Below, in pieces: positions 41,201 through 50,475 of a DNA stretch of 64,000 nt. Numbering within the stretch: position 1 is the first letter of the stretch; each line of letters begins with the position of its first letter. The position numbers and the translations under genes are program-made. The stretch lies in contig NC_092568.1 in the NCBI RefSeq assembly GCF_037975245.1, forward strand, positions 2,108,001-2,172,000, in the 5' to 3' direction. The notes below the pieces were generated by a model, which was not told the DNA's origin, did not search any database, and saw nothing but the letters and a program-made list of their open reading frames with translations. The stretch is from Apostichopus japonicus. Its lineage: Eukaryota; Echinodermata; Holothuroidea; Aspidochirotida; Stichopodidae.

Positions 41201-44200
41201 GTCTTTAATCAAGGCATGAGATATCACTGTCTAAGACTCAACTTAACCCCAGTATATGAAGGACTGACCACAGCTCCAACTCACTACATGACAACAGTCA
41301 ATTGTTCACTGTGCAAGTCTTTGCACAATGATATGTCAGTTGGTCAGTGTGAATGTATGTTTGTCACAGCTGAACAGTACAGGAAGTTAAAACAAAGATG
41401 CCATCTTCTGTGAAAAACAGTGAATTCTTAAAACTGTGAGTACGAAATGGGAGGAATCATCAAGCAATGGCTTTCAATGTTCTATTTGAAATTATTCTTA
41501 CCAAAATTAGGGTTTAATATCTTCTTCAGGTTCTGACCTGGCTTTGCATTTAGCAGGATTTCTTTAATTCTGAAAATAAATAAATAGAAAGCAGAATAAT
41601 TCTGAATTGTGAGAATGTGAAAATGCAAACATATCTAGGGACTAGTTCTAGAGACTGAGAGGTAAACATAAACAGGAACATGTGATGACAACTTAGAATT
41701 CTGTATTTGATGTCAAAACTTTGTTATTTTCAATCCCTTCACACCCCCAACTTGCTGATTTCTTCTTTCCTTAAAAAAATTTACCCTTATCTCTCAGTCA
41801 CTAATTATGTGTCTTGGTCACTAGGAATGACAAGAATCATTTCTAAGTTCTGGTCTCAATTCCATCTGGACCTCAGATACTGTGGACTCAGGTACAACAC
41901 TGTGTATCAAGCAAATAAACTACTGAACAGATCACTTGCAGCCCAACCCCCCCCCCCCCAACCCTCCCACATGCATCTTCTTTTGTTACCCATCTAGTTG
42001 TGCTGTCAGGTCAATTACATGGTACCAAAACAACAATGAACTAATTACCTATAGTAGTGCAAGGTTCACTATGTCAATTTCATCTCATTTATATGTTTCT
42101 CACATCATGCATTTAATATTTAAAATAATCAGAGTGTAAGAAGAGAGTGATAAAAGAGACATGATGTGAAGGAAGTAAAACAAAAAACCCAATTAAAGCT
42201 TGACGAAGTGCCCTACTCCCTATAATCAAAGTATTAGAAAGAAATTTTACAGTATACAGTATGTACAATATAAGGAACACACTCAAATAGAACAAACCCT
42301 CCAATCCCTGTGAACTCTATCCCAACACACAAATGCCTGACCGAAAACTACCCATTCACCACCATTCCCATCACAACTGACTACCTGCTTCAATACAACA
42401 ATACAATAAAAGAGTGCAGGGTTTCTTTTTGTCAACATTTTTGGAACTGAGGTGCTTTTACCAAACACCTTCCTTCTTCAAACAGTCCTTTTAAGTTCAG
42501 TTTAACAATTGCATGCAAGCCTACTATGTGTTGAAACATTCAGTAGTTGACACTTAAAAAACTTCTTTTTTTTCAAATGTGATTCAGAGAAGGAATTACT
42601 TTGTCTCGTCAGGCAGGCCTTCTGTTTGTCGGATATTTTCCAGTGGATATTTCTCCCTGACTGCAAACCTTACATCTTCCCCATCTGAACGGGCTCGAAG
42701 CACATTCAAAATGGTGTACTCATGATCAGTAAGGGCAATGTTACCCTGGGAATGAGGAAAATAAAATAAATTAAAATATAAATAACAGAAACAGTAAATA
42801 ATTCTGTTTAATGAATGTAAATATTCAAACTTTTAATCCAAATAAAGAAAAATGCAGATACTACAGGAAAATATGGTCTAGAAGATTCTTTCTCATTGAA
42901 TACACTGAGGATTTACTGCATGCTAATTGTTTGCATCAGTTGGTCAATATAGTGATTTAGTTTCAAGTGTGCACCCTACAAATGATTTAAAAAAAAAACA
43001 ATACAAACAAACAAACAAAGGATAACAAAGGTTACTTTTTTATGAGAGCTCTCAATTATTTCTGCAACGAAAGAAATCAAAAGAGAGAGCCCTCTTTGCA
43101 AAGACAAAGAGACGACAGTGGATCACATTCTCATTTCGCTCAACAAATAAACTTACTCTGTCATAAATCTCCACGAGCAGATGGTAAGCTGCCTCATTTG
43201 AGCCAAACTGCATATCCACCGCACGATCCATTCCAAGCTGCCTTATACTTTCCAGTCTGCGACCCCTTATGTGCTTGCGAAGTTTCATACTGAAGTTAGA
43301 GGGCATGTTATTCTTTGGCCAGTCAAAGGAAGTCATGTGGACACGAAATCCAGATTCCAAAAGAAGGACTTCTTTAACATCTTGACTAAAGGTTGAAAGA
43401 AAACTAGAGTGACAACTCTCCCCAGCGGTGACTTACAATAGTAGACTAACTGAATTTATTGCCACAGCTTTTACGCACTGATTTTGTCCCCTTTCTTAGC
43501 AGGAATGGGTATTGAAATATCATAAAGATGTAGTTTATCAATGTTATTTATTAGCAAACCGTTGACTCCTACACATCATCAAAGCAATCTTAAATATTGT
43601 AAACTTTAAAAACCTTTTCCAAGTTCTATTAAATTTAATGATTGAATTTTCACATCACTTGAATTTACAGATTTTATTTACTACATTGCCGAGGAGAAGA
43701 AAGCTGTGCCTAAAGCTTTCATGTACCACGGGGCAGTAATCTTGAGTTTAACAATCTCAAGGGAAGTACTCACTTGGCGGTAGATTTCAAATGTCTCATT
43801 GCATATATACACAGCAAAATTTTCAGGAGATGAGAGTGGAACAATCCGAGGAAACAAAAACCCTTGCAGACCACTGACGCAAATGTTATCCCAGACCAGA
43901 CATACCCTTAATAGGTATGAGATTATAATTCCAAAAACACACTTGTTAAATGAACAAAAGAAGTAAGGTAAAAGGTATTGGATTGGGTTTTTTTCACATT
44001 TAACCAATATATTGCCACTTTTCCTGCCAGTAGATTAATAGTAGACTCCCCGGTCACCCTCGCTGCAAACATCATCAACCCAGTAGTGAGTGAGCTTAAA
44101 TGATGAATGTTTGACGTAAAGATAACATTTCATTCGATCAAGGAACCATTAAGGATATTTATCATATGGGATTAACATTCCATAAAGCTTGGGTCCAACT

Positions 44201-47200
44201 TTGTGGTAGTCTGGGGCTCCTTGTGATACTGTTAATCAGTGAGAAAACTTCTCAACTAAGTTTAGTATCTTTTAATTATAAAGTTACATGAAAAGGATAT
44301 CATTTTGAACGAAACAGATACTTTACTAATTATTTTATTACATTGGCAATGATTCTGAATGCCAGGAAGACACCGGGGTGGACCCCCTTATTTATGGATT
44401 CACCTATCTACAAACATGTTTTTAATTGCTTTCCAATATAATTCAAGCAAATATCTAACAAGTTTCCCATTGAACTCATAGTTAAAATGACATGTAGGTC
44501 TGTGAAAATTGTGTAGAGCATCTGACATTATGATAAAATACTTAACAATTCAACGACTTAAGATAACTTACCCAGTTAATCTGATTAGATAAGTCTTGTT
44601 GTTTATGTCATAGATGTTTGCAACCCTCAAACCCAGGAGCCTGTGAAAAAAATTAATGTATTAAATGTGTTCATACTATCTATTCACATATTTAACATTA
44701 AAGTCATATCACTACCATTGATGTTCTTGGTTTCATACTCACAGATTAAATGACCTACCAATTTGTCTTACAAAAATTAGGGAGATTTATAATTTTTCAT
44801 CCCCCAAAATTGGGCAATAAGGGAAAATGTACTGAGAATTGGGTAAATATCCAACTAAAACAAGATAGCGATATAAATATTAGCATAGAAAGTTAGAAAC
44901 ACTTAAGGCTATGCAAAAGTAATTGTTGAACTAGTGTTGTCCATGCAGAATATATACAGTACTGATTTCGCTTAACTCCCGTTAAAATTCGTTAAAAGGA
45001 AAATAACCGAATTTCCACGTTTTGTCATCGAAATTCCCCGATTTTTATCGAAATTCCACGAATTTTAACGATTGGTTATTTCGGTCATTTCCTTCGTGGA
45101 ATTTTCAACGATACGTTGAAATTCTTTTTTAAACGAAATAGAAGGTCAATGTGTGGTTACGAGAAACGTCGGAAAACGAGCAACTTCGATTATTAGTATT
45201 GATTAGACTTTGGAACAGTCGTTTGAAGGCAGGAATTTTCTCAAGAACATTCCTGTACTTACTGAGTAGTGACACTCAAAGAAACATGTAGTGAAACTGA
45301 CGGGGGACGTTTTCTAACTGTGAACCCCAAACACAGTGACATAAGTCTTAACTTCGCCAGGTCGTAAGAGAGGTTGCAGTCAAAGCTATGTACCACGAGG
45401 CACCCTTCCAGATAAATTATGAGTGCTGTTTAACCATTTAAATAACAATGAATGGACATATAAACTTGGTTTACTTGCAGATTACGAAACATAGTTATTT
45501 TTTAGAGATGTAAATTGGTTTTTTATTAGAGTTGGAGTATGAAACTTTGTTTCTGCGCGAAAACATGTAACTTGAAGCAAAATAAAGATGCCCCGCCCAT
45601 TCTGCGAGGACGCTTCCATTTTTCGAAAAGGCGTTTTCTCTTTTTATTTTTTCTATTTTGTTTACTTTTAAACATGAAAATTATTTTAAAATATGTAAAG
45701 AACTTAGTAATGTACTGCAAACTATCTATAAAAACAAAAAAACGATGTTTTAGGCATGAATAATGTGTTTAATATAACTAAAGTAGTAGGCCAATCGTCA
45801 TGAGCTCATGATGATAGTGTCGTCAATTCGTTTTCTCAGTTTATATTTGCGACATATCACCCGTGTACATCGATCAATGGCATGGTGAAAACCCCGTGTG
45901 AAAATATGTTGACCTCAAAAGACGCAAATGGCCGTTCTAGAAAGTACCGTCATAACATTAACAACACAAGGCCAGTTTGCTCTCTCAGGTCCGCACGTGT
46001 ACAGCCATTTTTTCACACATGATATTATGCTGTGCATGCATTGCGGGCGCGATTGCGGCAAACATAAAAGAAAATGAATGAAACTGAAAAACTTACGATA
46101 TTTTTTCACAAATATTGATGCTTAGATAAGTGCTTCCTCACAATCAACGAGCCGCCCTAAAATTCGCTCCGCTTACGGAAAAACTTCTATATATATAACA
46201 AATGGAAAAACCCGAGTTTTTACACACATAATTCCAACTGACATTGGTCACAGAACATAAGTAGGTCATTGACATTCGAACTTGGCAACTTGCCCAAGTT
46301 CATCGCACCATGGGAACGACACAACACATTGAACATGATGTTATATTCTCCCGCCATCTGGACGCCGAGTGTAATATGCAAATTATGAATGGTACTGCGC
46401 AGCGTGGTTAAATCTTAACATATTGCGACACAAATTTTTGGAAGCTGTTGTTTGAAGTAACTTTTGTATCAAATGTAAGGTACTGTATCATGTATGTGAC
46501 CAGGGGCGTAGCGAAGGTTTTTTGTGTTGTTGGGGGGTTGTGGAGAATTTGATTTGCCGACGGATCTGGAAGTGGTGACTGAAATAGGGGAGGGGTCTAA
46601 GGGGAGGGGGTGTCCCCCTCCCCTTTGGAAAATTTTTAGTTTTGAAACGTCCTTAGATGCAATCTGGTGCATATTTTAAGTCAAATTTGACTTGCCGACG
46701 GATCTGGAAGTGGTGACTGAAATGGGGGAGGGGTCTTAGGGGAGGGGGACGGCGGGAAACGGCGTTTAAACGTTTAACCGACCGGCAGGGGATACGGTGA
46801 AACGGTTAGCGAAATATCTGATAGGTCACACCCTTATTTAAACACACACAACAAAACGCCCTTATTCAATGAAAATATACTGAAAACCATATCGCAAAAA
46901 CACAAAATCGCTTATAACTCGAAAACGGAAGGAGACATCGACTTTTGTCGGCTGTATAGGGATTTCCTAAACCGAATTTTGATGCGCTCTATCCACCTGT
47001 GTCATTTATGAGCTTCTCTGACGTAAGCTGCAGTAAGTAATTTCTCTGTACCAGTTCCGCGAAATTTATTTACGCAGTAAACATCGTTCATTATGTTTTC
47101 TTTCACAACGAATATTCAAAGTTGTGCTCCACACGCTTCACAGATATTGTTTTATGTCGTTCATTTTCAATTCTACTTTAAAATTACATTTTCGAACGAT

Positions 47201-49589
47201 GCATTGCATGCCTTATCAAGCATTCCTGATTAGTAAAACTAAGGAAGGATATTCAAATATATATTATTTTCATTTGACATGATTTTATGAGTTGTTCCAC
47301 TTGAAAAACGATGATAAAACCGAAAAACAAAACATTTACTTTTCATGTGACGCATACCGGGAGACTCATAAAAACTCCCCCTACTCATTAAAATAAACTT
47401 ATACATGCCGTCAGGCCAGTTGAAAGCCGTCAGGCCAGTTGAAAGCCCTCCCCAATAATGTTTGATCAGCTCTTCCCAATATACAATACTCAAATAAGCA
47501 ATGAAAATATATTCATTTTCCACAGAAATCTACCCAACGTGGGCCCCAAGTCACTGCTTTATTTTCTTAGTAGTCATGGAAACAATTGTTTGCAACTCTC
47601 TTGCTGGCCAGGTGTTTTCAAGTTTTATTAATAGCACGACTTTTGATTGGTTCATTCAAGATAAACTTTCTATCCCTGCTGGATTGTTCTACTTATATAT
47701 ATATGAATGAATATTTGGTTTTCAATTAACTAAGTAACAGATAACATCCATTCCATTACGAACAGTAAGGGTAAAATAATGTTTGCTTCTAGAGGCAGCC
47801 AGCCATGAAGGTTCTGCGGTGCTAAACCCCCCACGAAGATAAATACTATGCTAATTAACATAAGGTAGGCGTGAATTTGACAAAGCCAAGTTTATGATTG
47901 GACTAAGCCTTTCAAAAAAGTTTGGTGGTGGGGATATCCAGGGTAGGGAATGCACATGTAAGCAGCATACTACAGGTGGCCCAGACCCAGGCTGCGACCT
48001 TACCAGGGCAGTCCATCTGCTTTCGCGGGCAACTTACAGTAACGGGTTAGGGGAAAAATAAGTTTTTTTTTTTTTTTTTTTTTTTTTTGCGTGCATTGAA
48101 GTCGGGGGAGATTTTTTGGACGGAATGCGCTCTCAGAAAAGTTTGAAAGTGAGTGCGGTTCTGTAGTAAACGGTACCGTAGTACGTCAAGTAACACAGGA
48201 ATTTTTTGGAAATAAAGATCTCTTTGATATCCAGCTACGACTGTTTCATTGTTGATATTTTTTTCTTGTTTTTTTCTGACACTGCGTTCCTTGGTGAGTT
48301 AACTTAAACTTATCCTAGTTTAATACTAGCCTATAACTTAAGAGTCATAGAATGTGCTTGCTACGATCGACCAAGACTAGTTTTTATTATCCTAGCCAAA
48401 TCATTTTTCAAACACCTAGTACAGAACTTACTCCGTCTTATATACAATCACACTTTTGCAACGTTTGTAATATTCCTCGGCAACTTCTGGTAGAGTCTGA
48501 AAACGGCTGTAGTTACACTAAGGATTCAACGCAAGTCACAACCTTGATATGTCTAGAATTGCCTTTGCGGTTTTTGATCGCGATAACTTTCGTGGAAATT
48601 TCGTTGAAACTTCGTTGAAAACCGTGCCCGCAGTAGTCTAAATCTTGTCAACGAAATTAACCGAATTTCAACTTTTTATATCGATTTTTAACTTTTGTTA
48701 TCGATCGTTGATTTTTTTTCAACGGGAGTTAAGCGAAATCAGTACTGTATGACATAAAACACTTCATAAAATTATTTTGTGAGAAATGAAGTGGATTTCC
48801 CCACGGTCCTAACGCAGGTAAAAACATACGCACAGTCCATTTCTGATCTCTAGTTAGAAATCAAATTTGCCGAGAACATTAGCACATCAAATTGGGAAAT
48901 TGTGATGTTCCCTAAAAAACTGAGAGGACTGGTAACTCTGGTAGAATACATGTTCAACAAAATCAGTGCTATAATGAATCATGGCTTGATTTAACCAAAT
49001 TTAATTTGTACAAAGGATTATACCTGTTCCCTGTAGAGAGTGTACTTAGTCCAATGCAAATTCCACTTCAACAAACAGTAAATTGGTATACAATATATTA
49101 TTCACAATATAGAACCAACTTGCAGTAGTTGACAGAACATTGTCAAAACTGATCTGTTTCAGAGATACTGCCTGAGTGCTTTTTCTCATCTGCCACAACA
49201 CAACAAAGTCAAAAGTTTAAAAATAATATTAAACTACTAAAATAATAAGTAATGAAAAGATGGGGGAAAATCCTCGTGACACTTGAAAAGTTTTTCGGAC
49301 GCAACAATGGAGTTTTCATTCCCAAGGTCTCGTTCGGTTATGAAGACATTTCTTATAAGTTATAGTATAACTCAGGCTATTCAGGCCTACAGTGACTGTC
49401 GTTCTCTCGTGGAACTGGTACGCATGGGACAGCCTATGGAATTACTTGTCACATTATGTTAGGCCTAAGTATTCTCAAATTTCCCTTTTTGTGATGTTTC
49501 ACTGACAAAAATTCACACGGTTCGACTAACCTGTTGCCAATTTCTGAAATGGCAGCTCGTAGATCAATTGTCGTGAATCTAGTCTTCAT
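11194..49589 (-). CDS. NEMF: NEMF / Rqc2-family ribosome quality control factor, complete gene of 35 coding exons
   Basis: Spliced reading frame of 1158 codons including stop (human NEMF is about 1076 residues). Coding exons in transcript order: 49531-49589, 44572-44640, 43157-43385, 42600-42745, 41502-41569, 40375-40464, 40168-40241, 39881-39954, 39377-39452, 38509-38571, 37790-37867, 36781-36828, 35498-35658, 34983-35099, 34279-34342, 32438-32526, 32156-32259, 31673-31735, 31352-31464, 29429-29486, 28679-28737, 28011-28103, 27502-27592, 26483-26747, 25917-26075, 25061-25217, 24527-24577, 23987-24064, 22798-23047, 21837-21898, 18777-18821, 15315-15421, 13946-13989, 13364-13443, 11194-11283. 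Every junction is GT-AG and the phase is kept throughout. Residues 1-270 are the NFACT-N part with [13 protein letters not shown]9 and the D96-R97 pair. Residues about 290-410 are the helical middle. Residues about 500-640 are NFACT-R ([13 protein letters not shown], then SAWWVNADQ). Residues about 665-1035 are acidic then lysine-rich linker. Residues about 1055-1157 are NFACT-C ([31 protein letters not shown]). Family knowledge: binds 60S-peptidyl-tRNA complexes, recruits Listerin and supports C-terminal tailing. No exon is missing and no frameshift is seen. Confidence 0.95.
12216..12980. mobile_element. hAT-type MITE with four internal 138-bp repeats, TSD aatataag
   Basis: Termini CAGGGGTGTAGCGAG and CTCGCTACGCCCCTG, with perfect duplication aatataag (12208-12215, 12981-12988). 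Inside, a 138-bp unit beginning gatttgccgacg repeats at 12261, 12399, 12537 and 12675. Each unit has a G-rich block followed by a C-rich block that can pair with it (gggggtgtccccc). It lies in a NEMF intron. Confidence 0.85.
13063..13145. repeat. (AAT)n microsatellite
   Basis: Interrupted aataataat runs over ~80 bp in a NEMF intron. Confidence 0.9.
14330..14760. repeat. Ancient dispersed repeat, also near 16.9-17.3 kb and 39.1-39.25 kb
   Basis: Shared phrases: agcatcctggt-aaattt, aggtgtggtgtcatagttgc and cttcaaatg-t-atctc-----tacaaatttca. Copies are diverged and no ends can be placed. Confidence 0.4.
15076..15362 (-). repeat. 75-bp tandem array copied from the exon 32 / intron boundary of NEMF
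   Basis: The motif cactgtatgg occurs at 15106, 15181, 15256 and 15331, exactly 75 bp apart; the last is in the real exon. Each unit holds the last ~44 exon bases, a donor-like ATAAGTAAG/ACAAGTAAG and ~31 intron bases. Because 75 is a multiple of three, long repetitive open frames arise on both strands. Confidence 0.95.
15315..15421 (-). CDS. NEMF: NEMF exon 32, NFACT-C exon whose 3' end seeds a 75-bp array
   Basis: Encodes [18 protein letters not shown] and [18 protein letters not shown], close to human [23 protein letters not shown]. Acceptor tttacatag; donor TACAA|gtaagt; the last codon is completed by the G of exon 33. The final ~44 exon bases and donor are repeated three more times downstream in the intron. 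Confidence 0.95.
17455..17830. repeat. ~20-bp GTAC-rich minisatellite
   Basis: Units of the form ttgtactttgtagtactatg across ~375 bp in NEMF intron 31. The agtact core is self-complementary, so single strands can fold extensively. Confidence 0.9.
18740..18853. repeat. Inverted arms flanking NEMF exon 31
   Basis: TTACGTTAATCT at 18740-18751 and 18760-18771 (inside a ~20-bp tandem duplication) and its exact complement AGATTAACGTAA at 18842-18853. The arms enclose the 45-nt exon. Confidence 0.85.
18777..18821 (-). CDS. NEMF: NEMF exon 31, 45-nt microexon between inverted repeats
   Basis: Encodes [15 protein letters not shown], aligning to the acidic stretch before the C-terminal domain of NEMF. 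It is 45 nt, a multiple of three, so skipping would keep frame. Acceptor cttcgacag, donor CAG|gtgag. The 12-base arm at 18842-18853 is the exact reverse complement of two arms at 18740-18751 and 18760-18771. It is the least conserved exon in the model. Confidence 0.75.
20516..21229. mobile_element. hAT-type MITE, 714 bp, imperfect 8-bp TSD
   Basis: Termini CAGTGGCGTCACCA and TTGGCGACGCCACTG. Flanks ccggctgt and ccggccgt differ at one base. The interior is non-coding, with G-runs near the left and right ends. It lies in NEMF intron 30. Confidence 0.75.
26483..26747 (-). CDS. NEMF: NEMF exon 24, acidic linker
   Basis: Largest coding exon (265 nt). It encodes a Glu/Asp-dense stretch ([20 protein letters not shown] type) ending in [17 protein letters not shown], which aligns to the conserved human NYPDTTIDLSHL segment. 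The open frame runs past both splice sites, so the exon can be mistaken for a small separate acidic gene. Acceptor ctctgctacag and donor AG|gtata support an exon. Confidence 0.9.
29985..31351 (-). repeat. 106-bp tandem array copied from the exon 19 / intron boundary of NEMF
   Basis: Donor-proximal unit starts at 30096, 30202, 30308, 30414, 30519, 30618, 30724, 30829, 30928, 31034, 31140 and 31246, with the real exon at 31352 as the 13th and a decayed copy near 29990. Spacing is 105-106 bp except two 99-bp units. On the minus strand each unit is about 63 nt of exon-19 sequence (ACCTGGTGGGTGAATGCAG), donor gtaag, a TACTAAT branch-point-like motif and tttgctttag. The longer units fall into two alternating subtypes, so blocks were also duplicated. 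Confidence 0.95.
31352..31464 (-). CDS. NEMF: NEMF exon 19, NFACT-R exon whose 3' end seeds a 106-bp array
   Basis: Encodes [17 protein letters not shown] and then [11 protein letters not shown], with donor CAG|gtaag. The last 63 nt of this exon plus the following intron sequence recur in tandem at 29985-31351. The real exon reads WEAKV where the array copies read WEK followed by TAG, so only this copy is coding. It is in frame with exon 20 ([20 protein letters not shown]). Confidence 0.95.
32795..33878. mobile_element. hAT-type element with a nested insertion, TSD ctcataag
   Basis: Termini CAGGCGCGGCGGAAC and GTTCCGCCGCCACTG, with perfect duplication ctcataag (32787-32794, 33879-33886). It is the same family as 57981-58586 but carries a second element at 33112-33512. 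It lies in a NEMF intron between exons 16 and 15. Confidence 0.85.
33112..33512. mobile_element. Nested hAT-type MITE inside 32795-33878
   Basis: Termini CAGTGGCGGAGC and GCTCCGCCACTA with 8-bp flanks agtaaggg and tgtaaggg (one mismatch). It contains the same CTATCTAAGCAGAGCGCCAC core as its host element, so a related MITE jumped into a relative. Confidence 0.75.
34741..34860. repeat. Possible inverted pair of tRNA-SINE fragments
   Basis: Minus strand (34745-34780) has gaggtctctagtgtgaatcc and plus strand (34820-34857) has gagatcactggatcgattca, both resembling the B-box side of the 10.2-kb SINE. Weak similarity. Confidence 0.3.
35975..36670. repeat. 12-bp minisatellite (GATGAGAGGTCT-type), about 58 units
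   Basis: Near-perfect 12-bp units across ~700 bp in the NEMF intron between exons 13 and 12, with a few variants (tgatgtgaggtc, tgactagcggtc). The period keeps one frame open on each strand, giving long low-complexity translations ([11 protein letters not shown]) with no sign of being genes. Confidence 0.95.
36880..37789 (-). repeat. 41-bp tandem array beside the exon 11 donor of NEMF
   Basis: About 15 units, split by a fold-back element. On the minus strand each has GAAGAGTAAGTAT and TACTACTAAATGAC. The phrase acttac (donor complement) recurs at 36886, 36927, 36968, 37009, 37051, then 37508, 37549, 37591, 37674, 37715, 37756, and at the true donor 37784. Three units are mutated (actttc in at least two). 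Confidence 0.92.
37079..37455. mobile_element. Fold-back (hairpin) element inside the 41-bp array
   Basis: Arms 37083-37153 and 37168-37244 are near-complete reverse complements around a 14-base loop. A 13-bp inverted pair ttatacaacacct / aggtgttgtataa lies at 37247-37259 and 37442-37454. It interrupts an otherwise regular repeat unit, so it arrived after the array formed. Confidence 0.7.
37790..37867 (-). CDS. NEMF: NEMF exon 11, donor abuts a 41-bp minisatellite
   Basis: Encodes [19 protein letters not shown] and following residues of the middle helical region. The donor is CAA|gtaagtat. The intron bases right after it are repeated, with the GTAAGTAT motif, about 15 times over the next ~900 bp. 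Confidence 0.92.
43157..43385 (-). CDS. NEMF: NEMF exon 3, NFACT-N core with the D96-R97 pair
   Basis: Encodes residues 43-119, including [28 protein letters not shown] and [12 protein letters not shown]. Counting from the start codon puts the Asp-Arg pair at 96-97, as in human NEMF; in the family this pair is needed for C-terminal tailing. Arg86 is also kept. This is the most conserved block seen in the N-terminal domain. Confidence 0.95.
44957..48747. mobile_element. 3.8-kb inverted-repeat transposon flanked by TA, non-autonomous
   Basis: Near-perfect terminal inverted repeats starting CAGTACTGATTTCGCTTAAC and continuing TCCCGTT, with TA on each side (44955-44956, 48748-48749). This fits a Tc1/mariner-like TA target. 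Subterminal DNA repeats motifs such as atcgaaattccacg and cgttgaaattc. No transposase-size reading frame is visible. It holds a truncated MITE, a 29-bp poly-T (about 48062-48090) and a duplicated gccgtcaggccagttgaaa (about 47407-47445). It occupies most of NEMF intron 1. Confidence 0.7.
46504..46745. mobile_element. Truncated copy of the 12.2-kb MITE family
   Basis: Begins CAGGGGCGTAGCGAAGG and carries just over one copy of the 138-bp unit, then stops in a G-rich run without the right terminus. It sits inside the 44957-48747 element. Confidence 0.7.
49531..49589 (-). CDS. NEMF: NEMF exon 1, start codon
   Basis: The ATG at 49587-49589 has A at -3 and opens [18 protein letters not shown], which matches the conserved NEMF/Rqc2 N-terminus including the aspartate at residue 9. 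The donor is CAG|gttag. The following intron (44641-49530) is almost 4.9 kb and contains a 3.8-kb inverted-repeat transposon. Confidence 0.93.
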
Positions 49590-49755
49590 TTTGCCAGATG
49601 ATCAGCAGGTCTACATGCGCCTGAGTCCAATCGCCACAGAAATGCAAAACTTGTTAACATACATGTGTACAATGTTATGATGTGTGACGTCATCTCAATT
49701 AGATTTTCGTCACGTGCGCAGTTGGAACCACTTTGGCCTTGATTTCTTAATCCAG
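49590..49755. promoter_or_regulatory. Candidate bidirectional promoter, NEMF and methyltransferase
   Basis: NEMF starts leftward at 49589 and the methyltransferase runs rightward with a likely donor at 49755. The spacer holds a perfect cAMP-response-element palindrome TGACGTCA (49685-49692) and an E-box CACGTG (49711-49716) in the context GTCACGTG. No TATA box is obvious, as usual for divergent housekeeping promoters. Confidence 0.55.
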
Positions 49756-50428
49756 GTAAGCTAATATGTAGAGCGAAAGTCAGTTAATTCGTTATTTGTT
49801 CCAAAGGTTTTATAATGCCAGGACGTATATATTAATGATTCTGAGGCTCGGCTACCACAGCAAGGAATTAACATTCGGAGTAAGCCAGGTATTACTACTG
49901 TACTACTATACTACTAGTAGTTTTTTTAAGGAAAAGTCGCCCAGGAAAGAACCTGGGCACGAAAACCAAACTACCAAACGACTGATCCGCACTCAGCCCC
50001 ATTCCCCTTGCATCGGGACTGTGACTGTGTGATCATCGTCAGGTGTGCATCACCATACATTCCCATCGAAAGGGAACAGATACTACACATGATCTTAGCC
50101 AAAAGGCCGAGAAGTAGTAGTAGTAGTACTGTACAGTGAGTGTACTAGCACCATAGAATGACTAGCACTAATACTAATAACCAGGCTAGCTACAGCATGA
50201 TAAGGCCATCAAGTATGACATTGACACAACGGTCAACCAAGGCGTGATGACACGACTGCTGCATGCTGACATAGTGACAGCCCTATAATCGAGCCCTAGT
50301 CTAACTCTGCTGTGATCAGTCAAACATGACTCACACTAATAGAAATACTATTTTTAATGCAGATAACACTTTGTTCTTGCTTTCGTTTATTTATTAATTC
50401 ATTCTTTTTCTTATGTCTTAAGTTGTAG
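49756..50428 (+). other. Probable 5'-UTR intron of the methyltransferase gene
   Basis: A strong donor (cag|gtaagc at 49755/49756) lies just beyond the shared promoter. A strong acceptor with long pyrimidine tract (ends 50428) lies 47 bases before the ATG. This would make 49590-49755 promoter plus a non-coding first exon, and puts the U2-like sequence inside this intron. Inferred from splice signals only. Confidence 0.5.
49932..50117 (-). ncRNA. U2-snRNA-like sequence (variant, pseudogene or U2-headed SINE)
   Basis: On the minus strand, from about 50113 leftward, TTCTCGGCCTTTTGGCTAAG is followed by ATCATGTGTAGTATCTGTTC. This matches the first ~45 nt of U2 snRNA, including the branch-point-pairing GTAGTA. 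Similarity then stops: the expected U2 Sm site and stems IIb-IV are not present. The remainder ends in TTTGGTTTTCG followed by a strong hairpin (GCCCAGG, 6-nt loop, CCTGGGC; 49938-49957) and an A-rich run. Total length is about 185 nt, close to real U2. Flanking TACTACTA-like direct repeats suggest retroposition. Confidence 0.55.
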
Positions 50429-50475
50429 GTCAGCCTGCATCTATACGTACTACAAGGACCTATCACAGTGAGGAA

